A stretch of 54,701 nt of DNA from Streptomyces sp. (lineage in GTDB: Bacteria; Actinomycetota; Actinomycetes; Streptomycetales; Streptomycetaceae), in assembly GCF_019510245.1 (NCBI RefSeq), contig NZ_JAEKKT010000152.1, positions 1 to 54,701 of the forward strand. The letters are read 5' to 3'. The notes under the pieces are model-generated. The model was not told where the DNA came from and made no database searches. It saw only the letters and a program-made list of their open reading frames with translations. This document shows positions 9,501 through 17,024 of the stretch, piece by piece (within the stretch, counting starts at the first letter, position 1; the number at the start of each line of letters is the position of its first letter). Made by a program: the position numbers and the translations under genes.

Positions 9501-10412
9501 CTCGGTCGCCGGCGCGGGAACACCTGCGTCGACCGGCTGGACGGCGCCCTGCGGACCGTACGCGTTCTCGGGCTGCGCGCCGACGCCGGCCGGCTGCACC
9601 TGCGGCTCGCCCGCCGTGCCCGTGGCCACGGCCGCCGTGGCGAGGCGGGCGACGGCCGCCTGCGCGGCACCGGCCGGGTCGAGCACGGGCTGCGGCTGCG
9701 GCTCGGCTTCCGGGACCACGGGCACCGCGGCCGCGACGGGAGCCGCGACAGTGGCCGTAGCCGTCTCCGCAGCCGTGCCGACCGGGGCAACCGTTTCGGC
9801 AGCCGGGGCCTGTGCGGCCACCTGTGCCACCGGAGCGGCCTGCGGTGCCGTCTGCGGCACGGCCTGCTGCGGCACGGCCTGCGGCGCACCCCAGGGCGCG
9901 GCGGACTGCGGTACCGCCTCGTGCAGCGGCTGGACGTCGAGGTACTCGGGACCGGCCGCCGGCGCACCCGGCTGCCGTACCGGTGCGCCGGCCGGGCCGC
10001 GGTCGGCGAGCGAGCGGACCGGGCTGGCGGAGGCGTCGGGGATCGGCGGGCCGAGGTGCAGCGGGCGGCGCGGGGCCGGGGCGGCCGCCGGGTCGTGCGG
10101 CACGGAGAGGATCGGGGACGCCGGTACCGAGTTGGGCAGCCGGACCGCGCTCAGGTCGACCGAGCCGCTGTCCCGGCCGGCCGTCTCGTGCGGGCCGGGT
10201 TCGTGGACGGTCTCGACGACCGGCTCCGGTGCCGGCGGTGGCACTTCGTTGCCCCAGGCGCCCTGGGCGCCGGGGAGCAGCAGGTCCTCTTCGTCCTCGG
10301 CAGGCGACTCGGAGAGGTAGGTGTACGCACCGTGCGCGGCAACGCCCGGCTGCTCCACCATGCCTGCACTCTCCGGCAGTCCCTCGCCCGGGACCTGGCC
10401 GGTGTCCGTCAT
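6591..10412 (-). CDS. cobT: BluB-CobT fusion with a 700-residue disordered N-terminus
   Basis: A 1273-residue protein for the lower ligand of vitamin B12. Residues about 700-910 are a nitroreductase-fold domain like BluB (RRDIRNGFRSDPIP, APSVGHSQPWDF), which cleaves FMNH2 to dimethylbenzimidazole. Residues about 922-1273 are CobT (IFAGDHGVHAQGVTPWP, FLGGGAVCNAFA, LTGEMGIANTT), which activates that base with nicotinate mononucleotide. The first 700 residues are Ala/Pro/Val/Glu-rich low complexity, with runs of PDAVVPEAVV-type pentapeptide repeats at about 425-480, and no enzymatic motif. The start at 10412 has GAGGGG eight bases upstream, and the first 30 residues look like a conserved short motif region. 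Usual CobT is about 350 residues, so this gene is exceptional in length. The fusion joins two consecutive pathway steps. Confidence 0.9.
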   Translation of the reverse strand: MTDTGQVPGEGLPESAGMVEQPGVAAHGAYTYLSESPAEDEEDLLLPGAQGAWGNEVPPPAPEPVVETVHEPGPHETAGRDSGSVDLSAVRLPNSVPASPILSVPHDPAAAPAPRRPLHLGPPIPDASASPVRSLADRGPAGAPVRQPGAPAAGPEYLDVQPLHEAVPQSAAPWGAPQAVPQQAVPQTAPQAAPVAQVAAQAPAAETVAPVGTAAETATATVAAPVAAAVPVVPEAEPQPQPVLDPAGAAQAAVARLATAAVATGTAGEPQVQPAGVGAQPENAYGPQGAVQPVDAGVPAPATEPVAPQAVQAPEVAQETQAPQFPDAPGMAEAPQGPDAVPPQPAQAGVVSAETAQVAGADATAGGGTPPVPEETAHPLAEPEPVAEAMAAAPEQQVVAPVGVEQATELVAPEPSGPAPEAVMAEAAVPDAVVPDAVVPEAVVPEAVVAEVAWPEGAAPEGVVPEGVVAEIAAPGSVPAPEDVAAEPGLPEPAVPVQTEEAAAEESAPAAPAPIAATEAPQPPQPAEPAEPLAPVVPDAEQVAPPTEADVPAAVAPPTAEAPEALPAEPAQPVEVPLAGPQTQGPAFTPGEAPAAAVPGQPAADHRLGEFVPVDGQVPTTPHLAPTPPHPLVLPAQDQGGPSVPQQAATVPAPREAEPAPLPEHPDVVQQAEDLDTRAADQEESTAPVAEARQSTGPAAPAYDDAEREAVLKVMRERRDIRNGFRSDPIPHEVLLRVLEAAHTAPSVGHSQPWDFVVIRSADTRRSMHELAMRQRDAYAKSLPKGRAKQFKELKIEAILDTPVNIVVTADPTRGGRHTLGRHTQPQMAPYSAALAVENLWLAARAEGLGVGWVSFFDEREMVRALGLPEHLEVIAYLCVGYVDEFPDEPELMQAGWSKRRPLSWVVHEETYGRRALPGEDPHDLLAETVASVRPLDAKALGEAWERQKRMTKPAGALGMLEIISAQLSGLSRQCPPPIPEPAAVAIFAGDHGVHAQGVTPWPQEVTAQMVANFLGGGAVCNAFASQVGAEVCVVDVGVAAELPATPGLLPRKVRAGTSDMTTGPAMTREEAKQAIEVGIETARDLVAAGNKALLTGEMGIANTTASAALISVFTGADPAEVTGRGTGINDETLARKTEVVRRALELHQPDPADPIGVLAAIGGFEHAAMVGLLLGGASLRTPVILDGVSAGAAALVARAIAPEVLAACIAGHRSAEPGHVAALNKLGLRPLVDLDLRLGEGTGALLALPLVQSTARAMHEVATFDSAGVTEK

Positions 10413-10757
10413 GCGTACCCCTCGCCCATCGGTTAGTGCCTTCTACGACCAGCTCGCCCGGGGCGGCGCACCGACCGCCCCTGCAGTGAAGAACGAGCGT
10501 GCGTGCCCAGCGGCACGAACGACCCGCCGGAAAAGGCGACAAAGCCATTCAGTGGCATTGTCCCGGCCGTTCGACCGTCGCGACAGCGTGATCCGCGACA
10601 GCCCGCTGTGGACTGCGCCACGTTGCGCGTCCCCGGTTCTGCCGTACCACACCCGCCCCAAAAGGAGCGTGTTTTCCGGACATTGACGAACAGATTTCCG
10701 GGCCACCGGTGCGGTGCAGCGATCGGCCAGCCTACCGCGCGCAGTATGACAACAGGA
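10413..10757. other. 345-base region upstream of cobT
   Basis: No gene is supported. It must hold the cobT promoter and the 3' end of the cobL transcript. A direct repeat CGCGACAGC occurs at 10579-10587 and 10594-10602 (15 bases apart), possibly an operator. I looked for the conserved B12-box of cobalamin riboswitches on the minus strand and found none that was convincing. Confidence 0.5.
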
Positions 10758-11984
10758 TCACGGGGCGCGCTCGGGGAGAACACCACTGAGCAGGAACGCG
10801 ACGCTCCGCTCGGTCTCCGTCCAGGCCCTGGTGTCGAGTTCGACGGACTGCAGCAGGGCGCACTCCACCTGGTATCCGTGCTCGGTCAGGTCGCGGCCGA
10901 CGAGTTCGGCCGCGTCGCGGGTGGCGGCGTGGGTGACGATGCGCTGCGGGCGGCGGTCGGCGACCGCGTTGACCACGGCCGCTCCCCCGCCGCCGACCCG
11001 GACGACGTCGGGTTCGGGCAGGTTCTCCAGCACGTGGGGCGCGCCGCCGTGCACGATCTGGAGCAGGACGCCGAACCTCCGGGCGGCCGTCTCGCTGCGC
11101 ACGCAGGCCGCGAGGTCCCGGTCGACGGCGATGACTGCCGCTCCGGCGCGCGCTGCCTCCGTGGCGAACGCACCGCTGCCGCAGCCGATGTCCCAGACCA
11201 GGTCTCCGACCCGGGGTCCCAGCCGGGCGAGTTGGGCGGCCCGCAGCAGATCCGTTTCCCCTTCGCCGAGCGGGGCTCCGTCGCCGTACTCCGCGTCGGG
11301 CAGCACCCAACCGCGCGGGCCGGCCGCCGGATCGCGGCCGGCGATCCAGCCGCCGCCCTCGGGTACCGTCACCGCTCCGGTCGTGCCGCCGATGACGATG
11401 ACGACGTTGGGGTCGCGCCAGGCGTGGTCGGCGGCCTTGTCGGAGGTGACGACGTGCACCTGTTCGCGTTCGGTGCCGAGTTCCTCACAGATGACGAAGG
11501 TGCGGTGCACGCCCTCCATCAGCAGGCCGAGTTCGGCGGGTCCGGCGCCTGGTGAGGTGAGGACGGCGACCTTGGTGTGGGCGCGGCACACATTCACCGC
11601 GCGTCGCAGGGTGCGCCGGTGTGCGACCACCACCTGTGCGTCGTCCCAGGGCATTCCGGCTCGTGCGAAGGCGGCGGCCACCGAGGAAACCGCGGGGACG
11701 ACCTCGACCTCCAGGCCGAACTCGGGTGCGCGCAGGGTCCGTACGACGCCGAAGAAGCCGGGGTCGCCGTCGGCGAGCACCACGGCGGTGCCGCGGTGGC
11801 CGGCGATGCGGCGGGCCGCGAGGGCCACGCTGCCGAGACGGATGCGTTCCGCGCCGGGCGGCACCTCGGGGAGGGCTAGATGGTGGGCGGCGCCCGCAAC
11901 GAGCGTGGCGGCGCCGAGCGCGCCGCGTCCCGCGGCGGTCAGGGGCGAGCCGTCCCAGCCGATCACCGTGACCCGGTCGGCCAT
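10758..11984 (-). CDS. cobL: Precorrin-6Y C5,15-methyltransferase (CbiE-CbiT type)
   Basis: A 408-residue bifunctional enzyme of corrin-ring synthesis. The N-terminal half (residues about 1-205) is the CbiE-type tetrapyrrole methyltransferase that methylates C5 (VTVIGWDG, GDPGFFG). The C-terminal half (about 235-408) is the CbiT class I methyltransferase that decarboxylates and methylates C15, with SAM-binding loop WDIGCGSGAFATE. The start at 11984 opens with MADRVTVIG; an in-frame start at 12074 would add 30 residues with no homology I recognise. It belongs functionally with cobA and bluB-cobT, but is separated from cobT by 345 bases, so transcription may be independent. Confidence 0.9.
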   Translation of the reverse strand: MADRVTVIGWDGSPLTAAGRGALGAATLVAGAAHHLALPEVPPGAERIRLGSVALAARRIAGHRGTAVVLADGDPGFFGVVRTLRAPEFGLEVEVVPAVSSVAAAFARAGMPWDDAQVVVAHRRTLRRAVNVCRAHTKVAVLTSPGAGPAELGLLMEGVHRTFVICEELGTEREQVHVVTSDKAADHAWRDPNVVIVIGGTTGAVTVPEGGGWIAGRDPAAGPRGWVLPDAEYGDGAPLGEGETDLLRAAQLARLGPRVGDLVWDIGCGSGAFATEAARAGAAVIAVDRDLAACVRSETAARRFGVLLQIVHGGAPHVLENLPEPDVVRVGGGGAAVVNAVADRRPQRIVTHAATRDAAELVGRDLTEHGYQVECALLQSVELDTRAWTETERSVAFLLSGVLPERAP

Positions 11985-12098
11985 CGTCGTCAGTCTCCAG
12001 GGTTCTCGCAGGTCGTCAGGGTCCGGGCCCGGAGGGCGGGCTCCCTGAGAGTACCTGGTGGAGGTGTACGGCACGCGACGGGGCGAGACCCGCCGCCG

Positions 12099-12728
12099 TC
12101 AGTTCCAGGACGTGAAACCGTCGCTTCCGGCGAGTTCCTCACCCGCGCCCTCCAGGTCCTCCGGGAGCAGGCTCCACACGATGTAGTCGCTGCGCACGTC
12201 CGCCCAGGTGCCGTCCTCGGTGCGGACGCGGACTATGCAGGCGTTGCGCAGCACGCCCTCGCTGATACAGCCGATCTTCTGTGCCACCTGCTGCGCGGCG
12301 GCGTTGTCGGCGGCGGTGCGCAGTTCGACGCGCTCCAGCTTCTGGTCGCCGAGCAGCCACTGGGCGGTGGCGAGCGCGGCCTCGGAGGCGTAGCCCTCGC
12401 CGCGGGCCCAGGGGGCGATGATGTACGACAACCCGGTCGACCGGATGTGCCAGTTGGTCCTGGCGAGCCGGACGACGCCGACCAGTCGCTGGGTCAGGAA
12501 CTCGGTGACGGCGAGGTCGAGGCCCCGGCCGGCGAGCCGCTCGGCCGGGGCGTGCTCGGTGATCCAGCGCCGGGCGGCGTCCTCGCTGTACGGCTGCGGG
12601 ACGCTGGTCCAGGCCGCCACCTGCTCGTCGTTCATCATCTCGGCCAGCGCGGGCACGTCGTCCTCGTCGAGGGGACGCAGCACCAACCGCTCCGTGCTGA
12701 TGGAGATGTTGGGGAAGGTGCTAGTCAT
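12099..12728 (-). CDS. GNAT family N-acetyltransferase (RimJ/RimL-like)
   Basis: A 209-residue acetyltransferase of the RimJ/RimL branch. It shows the opening TERLVLRPLDEDD typical of ribosomal-protein N-terminal acetyltransferases, the acetyl-CoA loop region around ARGEGYASEAALATAQWLL, and the later ERVELRTAADNAAAQQVAQKIGC segment that ends the fold. The ATG at 12728 has GGAG eight bases upstream. The substrate cannot be predicted; protein N-termini or small amines are both known for this group. It is downstream of metQ and separated from it by a terminator-like hairpin. Confidence 0.85.
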   Translation of the reverse strand: MTSTFPNISISTERLVLRPLDEDDVPALAEMMNDEQVAAWTSVPQPYSEDAARRWITEHAPAERLAGRGLDLAVTEFLTQRLVGVVRLARTNWHIRSTGLSYIIAPWARGEGYASEAALATAQWLLGDQKLERVELRTAADNAAAQQVAQKIGCISEGVLRNACIVRVRTEDGTWADVRSDYIVWSLLPEDLEGAGEELAGSDGFTSWN

Positions 12729-12810
12729 GCGCCGCTCCGTAACCTTCGGAAATCCTTCAGGGCCTGCGAACTGCCCAGCATGCAGCATGAAACCACTGAA
12801 CCGCACGACG

Positions 12811-12841
12811 GGGGTCCACCCGTGGTGACCGAGTGGACCCC
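12811..12841 (-). terminator. Terminator hairpin after metNIQ
   Basis: Arms GGGGTCCAC at 12811-12819 and GTGGACCCC at 12833-12841, with a 13-base loop. It lies between the end of metQ (12889) and the next gene, on the correct side to end the metNIQ transcript. There is no strong T-run, as is common in Streptomyces terminators. Confidence 0.6.
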
Positions 12842-12888
12842 GTGCGTGGCGATACGCCGTATACGTGCCGCCGGAAGGACGGGACGGC

Positions 12889-13725
12889 TCAGAAGGACGG
12901 GATGACCGAGCCCTGGTACTTGTCCTCGATGAACTTCTTCACCTCGGGCGAGGTGAGGAGCTTGGCGAGCTTCTTCACCCGCGGGTCCTTCTCGTTGCCC
13001 TTCTTCACCGCGAGGAAGTTGCCGTACGGGCTGTCCTTCGCGGACTCCAGGACGAGAGCGTCCGCGGCGGGCTTGATGCCGGCCGAGATGGCGTAGTTGC
13101 CGTTGATGACCGCGGCGTCCACGTCGTCCAGGGAGCGCGCGGTCTGGGCCGCCTCGACCTCCTTGAACTTGAGGTTCTTCGGGTTCTTGGCGATGTCCTG
13201 CGGGGTCGCCTCGCTGCCGGCGCCGGCCTTGAGGGTGATGAGGTCGTTGGCGGCCAGCAGCTTGAGGGCGCGCGCCTCGTTGACGGCGTCGTTGGGGACG
13301 GCGATCGTCGCACCGCTCTTCAGCGCGTCGGCGCTCTTGACCTTGTGGGAGTAGAGGCCGAGCGGTTCCAGGTGCACCGTGACGACGGGCACGATGTGGG
13401 TGCCGCGCTTCTCGTTGAAGTCGTCGAGGTACGGCTTGTTCTGGAAGTAGTTGGCGTCCACCGAGCCGTCCTCGGTCGCCGTGTTCGGCGTGATGTAGTC
13501 GGTGAACTCCTTGACCTCCAGGTCGAGTCCGGCCTTCTTCGCCAGGTTGTCCTTGATGTAGTCGAGGATCTCGGCGTGCGGGGTCGGGCTGGCGGCGACG
13601 ACCAGCGGCCCGCTGTAGTCGCCGGAGCCGGAGGCGGAGCCCTTGTCCGAGCCGCAGGCGGTGAGCCCGAAGGTGAGGGCTCCGGCGGCGAGGACGGCGG
13701 TGGTGAGCTTGGCGGTGTTACGCAC
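12889..13725 (-). CDS. metQ: Methionine ABC transporter substrate-binding lipoprotein
   Basis: A 278-residue NlpA/MetQ-family lipoprotein. The first 24 residues are a lipoprotein signal peptide ending in a lipobox with Cys24 (GLTAC), so the mature protein is lipid-anchored outside the membrane and feeds D/L-methionine to MetI/MetN. Family motifs include ATPHAEIL-like SPTPHAEILDYIK and the NYFQNKPYLDDFN segment, and the ending KFIEDKYQGSVIPSF is characteristic. It is the last gene of metN-metI-metQ, 71 bases after metI. Confidence 0.93.
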   Translation of the reverse strand: MRNTAKLTTAVLAAGALTFGLTACGSDKGSASGSGDYSGPLVVAASPTPHAEILDYIKDNLAKKAGLDLEVKEFTDYITPNTATEDGSVDANYFQNKPYLDDFNEKRGTHIVPVVTVHLEPLGLYSHKVKSADALKSGATIAVPNDAVNEARALKLLAANDLITLKAGAGSEATPQDIAKNPKNLKFKEVEAAQTARSLDDVDAAVINGNYAISAGIKPAADALVLESAKDSPYGNFLAVKKGNEKDPRVKKLAKLLTSPEVKKFIEDKYQGSVIPSF

Positions 13726-13796
13726 GAAAAGTGCCTTTCCTTAAGGGTGGAGCGACCCCGCGGTGGGTGGTGCGGGGAGTGCTGGGGAGGGTCGGC

Positions 13797-14531
13797 TCAG
13801 ACGGTCTTGCTCGTCGCGGTGGACGCCTTGAGCAGCCGGAGCCTCGGCACCGGGCCCGACTGACCGCCCCGGCGGTGCAGCGAGCGGGCCGCATAGTCGC
13901 CGGCGAACTGGATGACCGAGATGACGACGGCGAGGATGGCGACCGTGATCCACATCAGCTCGGTCTCGAACCGCTGGTAGCCGTAGCGGATGGCGATGTC
14001 GCCGAGCCCGCCGGCGCCGACCGTGCCGGCCATGGCGGAGTAGCCGATGAGCGCGACGATCGTGGTCGTGGTGGAGGAGATGAGCGAGGGCAGCGACTCG
14101 GGTACGAGGACCTTGCGTACGACGGTCCAGGTGTTGCCGCCCATCGACTGCACGGCCTCCACGAGCCCGCCGTCCACTTCGCGGACAGCCGTCTCGACGA
14201 GACGCGCGAAGAACGGGATGGCGCCGATCGCGAGCGGCACGATGGCGGCCTCGCGGCCGATGGTCGTCCCGGTGATCCAGCGGGTGAAGTTCATCAGCGC
14301 GACCATCAGGATGATGAAGGGCATCGAGCGGGCGACGTTCACGATCTGCCCGATGACCTTGTTGGCCAGCACGTTCTGGAGCAGGCCGCCCCGGTCGGTC
14401 AGGACGAGCAGGACGCCGAGCGGAAGGCCGCCGACGACGGCGATCAGCGTGGACCAGCCGACCATGTAGAGCGTGTCCCAACACGCCTGGGACAGCAGCG
14501 GCTGCATCGCAGACCAATCGGTCCAGGTCAC
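13797..14531 (-). CDS. metI: Methionine ABC transporter permease
   Basis: A 244-residue inner-membrane permease with about five transmembrane segments. The EAA loop that contacts the ATPase is at VEAVQSMGGNTWTVVRKVL, in the form seen in MetI proteins, and IGYSAMAGTVGAGGLGDIA is the other highly conserved family stretch. The start codon overlaps the end of metN by four bases (14528-14531), implying translational coupling. The C-terminus carries an unusual basic tail of about 25 residues. Confidence 0.93.
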   Translation of the reverse strand: MTWTDWSAMQPLLSQACWDTLYMVGWSTLIAVVGGLPLGVLLVLTDRGGLLQNVLANKVIGQIVNVARSMPFIILMVALMNFTRWITGTTIGREAAIVPLAIGAIPFFARLVETAVREVDGGLVEAVQSMGGNTWTVVRKVLVPESLPSLISSTTTTIVALIGYSAMAGTVGAGGLGDIAIRYGYQRFETELMWITVAILAVVISVIQFAGDYAARSLHRRGGQSGPVPRLRLLKASTATSKTV

Positions 14532-15571
14532 TTGGCACCGTCCTTCACCAGCGCGGGCTCCTGGCCCAGTACGTCGATCTGCAGGCCCTGCTCGCGCAGG
14601 AAGCCGATGGGCACCACGTTGTCCTCGTAGCGGCCGGGCAGTTCGATGCGCATCCGGCCGATCTGGAGGCCGCCGACGGTGTCGATGGCGGCGCCGAGGA
14701 TCGATATGTCGATGTGGTACGTGCGGGAGAGCTGGGAGATGACCGGCTGGGTGGCGGCCTCGCCGTGGAAGGTGACGTCGAGGACGGTGCGGTCGTCGCC
14801 GGAGGCCTCGCCGCCGACCGGGAAGAGCGCGGCGGCCAGCTCGGAGCCGGGGGTCGCGAGCAGTTCGCTGACGGTGCCGTGCTCGACGATCCGCCCCCTC
14901 TCCATGAGGGCGGCCGAGTCGCAGACGGTCTTCACGACGTCCATCTCGTGCGTGATGAGCAGGACGGTCAGGCCCAGCTGCCGGTTCAGGTCGCGCAGCA
15001 GCTGGAGGATGGAGCGGGTGGTCTCCGGGTCGAGGGCGCTGGTGGCCTCGTCGGAGAGCAGCACCTTGGGGTCGCCGGCCAGGGCGCGGGCGATGCCGAC
15101 GCGCTGCTTCTGGCCGCCGGAGAGCTGGGCCGGGTGGGCCTTGGCCTTGTCGGCGAGCCCGACCAGGTCGAGCAGGTCAAGTGCCTTGCGGGAACGTTCC
15201 TTCCCTGACTTTCCGAGGATTTCCAGCGGCAGCTCGACGTTGTCCTGGACCGTCCGCGAGGACAGCAGGTTGAAGTGCTGGAAGACCATGCCGATCCGGC
15301 TGCGCGCCTGCCGCAGTTCCCGGCCGGCCCGGGGACCGCGGCCGGCGAGGGCGGTGAGGTCCTGTCCGTCGACCGTGACGGTGCCGGTGGTGGGGCGTTC
15401 CAGCAGGTTGACGCAGCGGATGAGCGAGGACTTGCCGGCGCCGGACTGGCCGATGACGCCGTACACCTCGCCTTCGCGGACGTGCAGGTCGACGCCGTCG
15501 AGGGCGGTGACCTCCCGGCCGGGGGAACTGTGGGACCGATAGATTTTCGTCAGGCCCGTGGTGGTGATCAC
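14528..15571 (-). CDS. metN: Methionine ABC transporter ATP-binding protein
   Basis: A 347-residue ATPase that energises methionine import. It has Walker A (GQSGAGKSS), Q-loop (VFQHFNLL), signature (LSGGQKQR), Walker B (VLLSDEATSALD) and H-loop (LITHEM). The C-terminal 90 residues are the NIL regulatory domain that binds methionine and inhibits the transporter when the cell is replete. The start is uncertain: GTG at 15571 gives MITTTGLTKIY-like sequence with a GGA nine bases upstream; GTG at 15586 and ATG at 15622 are in frame. It is first in the operon, downstream of a Met/Cys-rich leader ORF. Confidence 0.92.
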   Translation of the reverse strand: MITTTGLTKIYRSHSSPGREVTALDGVDLHVREGEVYGVIGQSGAGKSSLIRCVNLLERPTTGTVTVDGQDLTALAGRGPRAGRELRQARSRIGMVFQHFNLLSSRTVQDNVELPLEILGKSGKERSRKALDLLDLVGLADKAKAHPAQLSGGQKQRVGIARALAGDPKVLLSDEATSALDPETTRSILQLLRDLNRQLGLTVLLITHEMDVVKTVCDSAALMERGRIVEHGTVSELLATPGSELAAALFPVGGEASGDDRTVLDVTFHGEAATQPVISQLSRTYHIDISILGAAIDTVGGLQIGRMRIELPGRYEDNVVPIGFLREQGLQIDVLGQEPALVKDGAK

Positions 15572-15744
15572 GTGGGTTTCCGTCACTGTTGAGTGCGCGG
15601 GCGTGGGTGTGCCCGGGCGCACGGGTGCGTTCGTTCAGGGACGCGGCACGGTTCTCGCAGGGGCGCTGAACCGGGGAGAACATGTGCGCGGGGGGCGGCT
15701 TGCGTCACGTACGGGCGTCGTGGCCTCGTACGGACATGCCACCG

Positions 15745-15775
15745 GTCTCGCTTCGGGGCGCGAGCTCTGGGGTGG
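15745..15775 (-). promoter_or_regulatory. Hairpin in metNIQ leader, possible attenuator
   Basis: On the minus strand, 13-43 bases after the leader peptide stop, a stem CTCGC/GCGAG with an eight-base loop can form, and further down CGTACGAGG/CCCGTACG arms could pair. These could switch between alternative structures depending on ribosome position on the leader peptide. No S-adenosylmethionine riboswitch consensus was found in this leader. Confidence 0.35.
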
Positions 15776-15787
15776 TGCGGGGGCCCT

Positions 15788-15832
15788 CTAGAAGGCGCAC
15801 ATTCGACACATACAACGAGCACCGGGCGTCAT
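15788..15832 (-). CDS. Met/Cys-rich leader peptide upstream of metNIQ
   Basis: A 14-codon ORF, MTPGARCMCRMCAF, ends 216 bases before metN. Its ATG at 15832 has GAGG five bases upstream. Three Cys and two internal Met occur in the last eight residues, exactly the amino acids linked to the transporter downstream. An in-frame ATG at 15874 would give a 28-residue version starting MTTTSDRTPATEAT, possibly from a leaderless transcript because a TTTACT -10-like element sits about 7 bases before it. This pattern fits an attenuation peptide whose stalled ribosome reports low Met-tRNA or Cys-tRNA. The peptide itself is seen in the sequence; the attenuation role is inferred. Confidence 0.6.
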   Translation of the reverse strand: MTPGARCMCRMCAF

Positions 15833-15946
15833 GGTCGCCTCGGTCGCAGGGGTGCGGTCGCTCGTCGTGGTCATGTGATCAGTAAACCAGACCTACGGTC
15901 CTGACGGACCGCCGCTGTCCGCATGGTGGACAGCGGCGGACACCCT

Positions 15947-16594
15947 TCAGCCGCGCGGCGATATCTCGACACCGCGCTCGGTGACCAGCGCGGACAAGGC
16001 CGAGAGGTCCTTCACCACCAGGTCCGCGGCCAGCTCGTGCGCCTGGTGGGTTGTGGCCAACGCCACGGTGGTCATGCCGGCCGCGCGGCCCGCCTGAAGT
16101 CCGGCGGGGGCGTCCTCGAACACCACGCAGTGCGCCGGGTCGACACCGAGTTGCCGGGCGGCGAGGAGGTAGGGCTCGGGGTCGGGCTTGCCGCGGGTGA
16201 TGTCGTCGGCGCAGACCAGCGTCTTCGGCCGGATCCCGACCGCCTCCAGGCGGGCCTCGGCCAGGCGGCGGGTGGCGGAGGTGACGACGGCCCAGCGGTC
16301 GGCGGGCAGGCAGTCGAGCAGGGCGGCGGTGCCGGGGAGCAGGTGGACGCCGCCGTTGGGGACGTCCTCCACCTCCAGCTGTTCGACCCGGGCGACGGCC
16401 TCCGGTACGAGGGCCGGCGGGAGCAGGTCGGCGACGATGTCCGCGGCGGGCCGTCCGTGCAGTTCGACGCGGGCGAACTCCTCGGTGACGCCGTACTCCG
16501 CCGCCCACCGGGTCCAGCAGCGGTCGACCGATGCGAGGGAGGAGACGAGGGTGCCGTCGTTGTCGAAAAGCAGGGCTTGTGCGTGGATCGTCAT
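15947..16594 (-). CDS. HAD family phosphatase (sugar-phosphatase type)
   Basis: A 215-residue haloacid dehalogenase-fold hydrolase. Motif I is DNDGTLV near residue 11 (nucleophile D11, acid/base D13), motif II is the Ser/Thr in VVTSATRRL, and motif III/IV is GKPDPEPYLLAARQLGV followed by VVFEDAPAGLQAGRAAGM. The helical cap after motif I is of the beta-phosphoglucomutase-like type, so the substrate is most likely a small sugar phosphate or polyol phosphate. Single-gene unit between the met leader and two small membrane proteins on the other strand. Confidence 0.87.
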   Translation of the reverse strand: MTIHAQALLFDNDGTLVSSLASVDRCWTRWAAEYGVTEEFARVELHGRPAADIVADLLPPALVPEAVARVEQLEVEDVPNGGVHLLPGTAALLDCLPADRWAVVTSATRRLAEARLEAVGIRPKTLVCADDITRGKPDPEPYLLAARQLGVDPAHCVVFEDAPAGLQAGRAAGMTTVALATTHQAHELAADLVVKDLSALSALVTERGVEISPRG

Positions 16595-16663
16595 GGTCTA
16601 GACCCTACGGTGTACGGCAGGGGCGACGGCATCGGGCCGTTTCGGCCGTAATAAGGTCACCGC

Positions 16664-17023
16664 ATGCTCAATGCCCTGCTGCTGGTGACCGGAGTCGCCG
16701 CGCTGCTGCTCGCCGCGTGGTGCGGCTGGGCGGCGTACCGGGACCAGCCGACGAAGGACTGGCACTTCATCGGGATGGCCGTGGTGACGGTGCTGGCGGT
16801 GATCCAGCTGATCGCCGGCATCGTGCTGCTGGCGCGGGGCGAGAAGCCGGACCAGGGGACGACGATCTTCGTCGCCTATCTGCTGGGCGCGTTCGCGTGC
16901 GTGCCGGCCGCGGGGTTCATGTCGCTCGCCGAGCGGACGCGGTGGGGTTCGGTGACGGTCGCCGCGGCCGGTGTGGTGCTGGCCGTGCTGGAGGTGCGGC
17001 TCTATGACATCTGGGGAGGGTGA
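16664..17023 (+). CDS. Small integral membrane protein, 119 residues
   Basis: Four hydrophobic segments are visible at about residues 2-22, 36-58, 66-87 and 93-112, so this is a four-helix membrane protein. The loop after helix 2 (ARGEKPDQGTT) is polar. It is followed one base later by a second membrane protein gene, and the two probably form one unit, as is common in Streptomyces. No function is known to me for this pair. The ATG is preceded by a weak ribosome site (AAGGTCACCGC). Confidence 0.75.
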   Translation: MLNALLLVTGVAALLLAAWCGWAAYRDQPTKDWHFIGMAVVTVLAVIQLIAGIVLLARGEKPDQGTTIFVAYLLGAFACVPAAGFMSLAERTRWGSVTVAAAGVVLAVLEVRLYDIWGG

Positions 17024-17024
17024 G

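Noticed and set aside
6519..10436. 1305-residue open frame on the plus strand opposite bluB-cobT
   Set aside because: It is an antisense shadow of a long GC-rich gene; its Gly/Arg-rich translation shows no motif, while the minus strand encodes clear BluB and CobT domains.
10413..10757. Cobalamin riboswitch upstream of bluB-cobT
   Set aside because: The minus-strand leader lacks the conserved B12 box and the expected stems; only a short GCCACTG-like stretch occurs, which is not enough.
15572..15900. S-adenosylmethionine riboswitch in the metNIQ leader
   Set aside because: No SAM-I or SAM-IV core consensus could be traced; a leader peptide with hairpins explains the region better.
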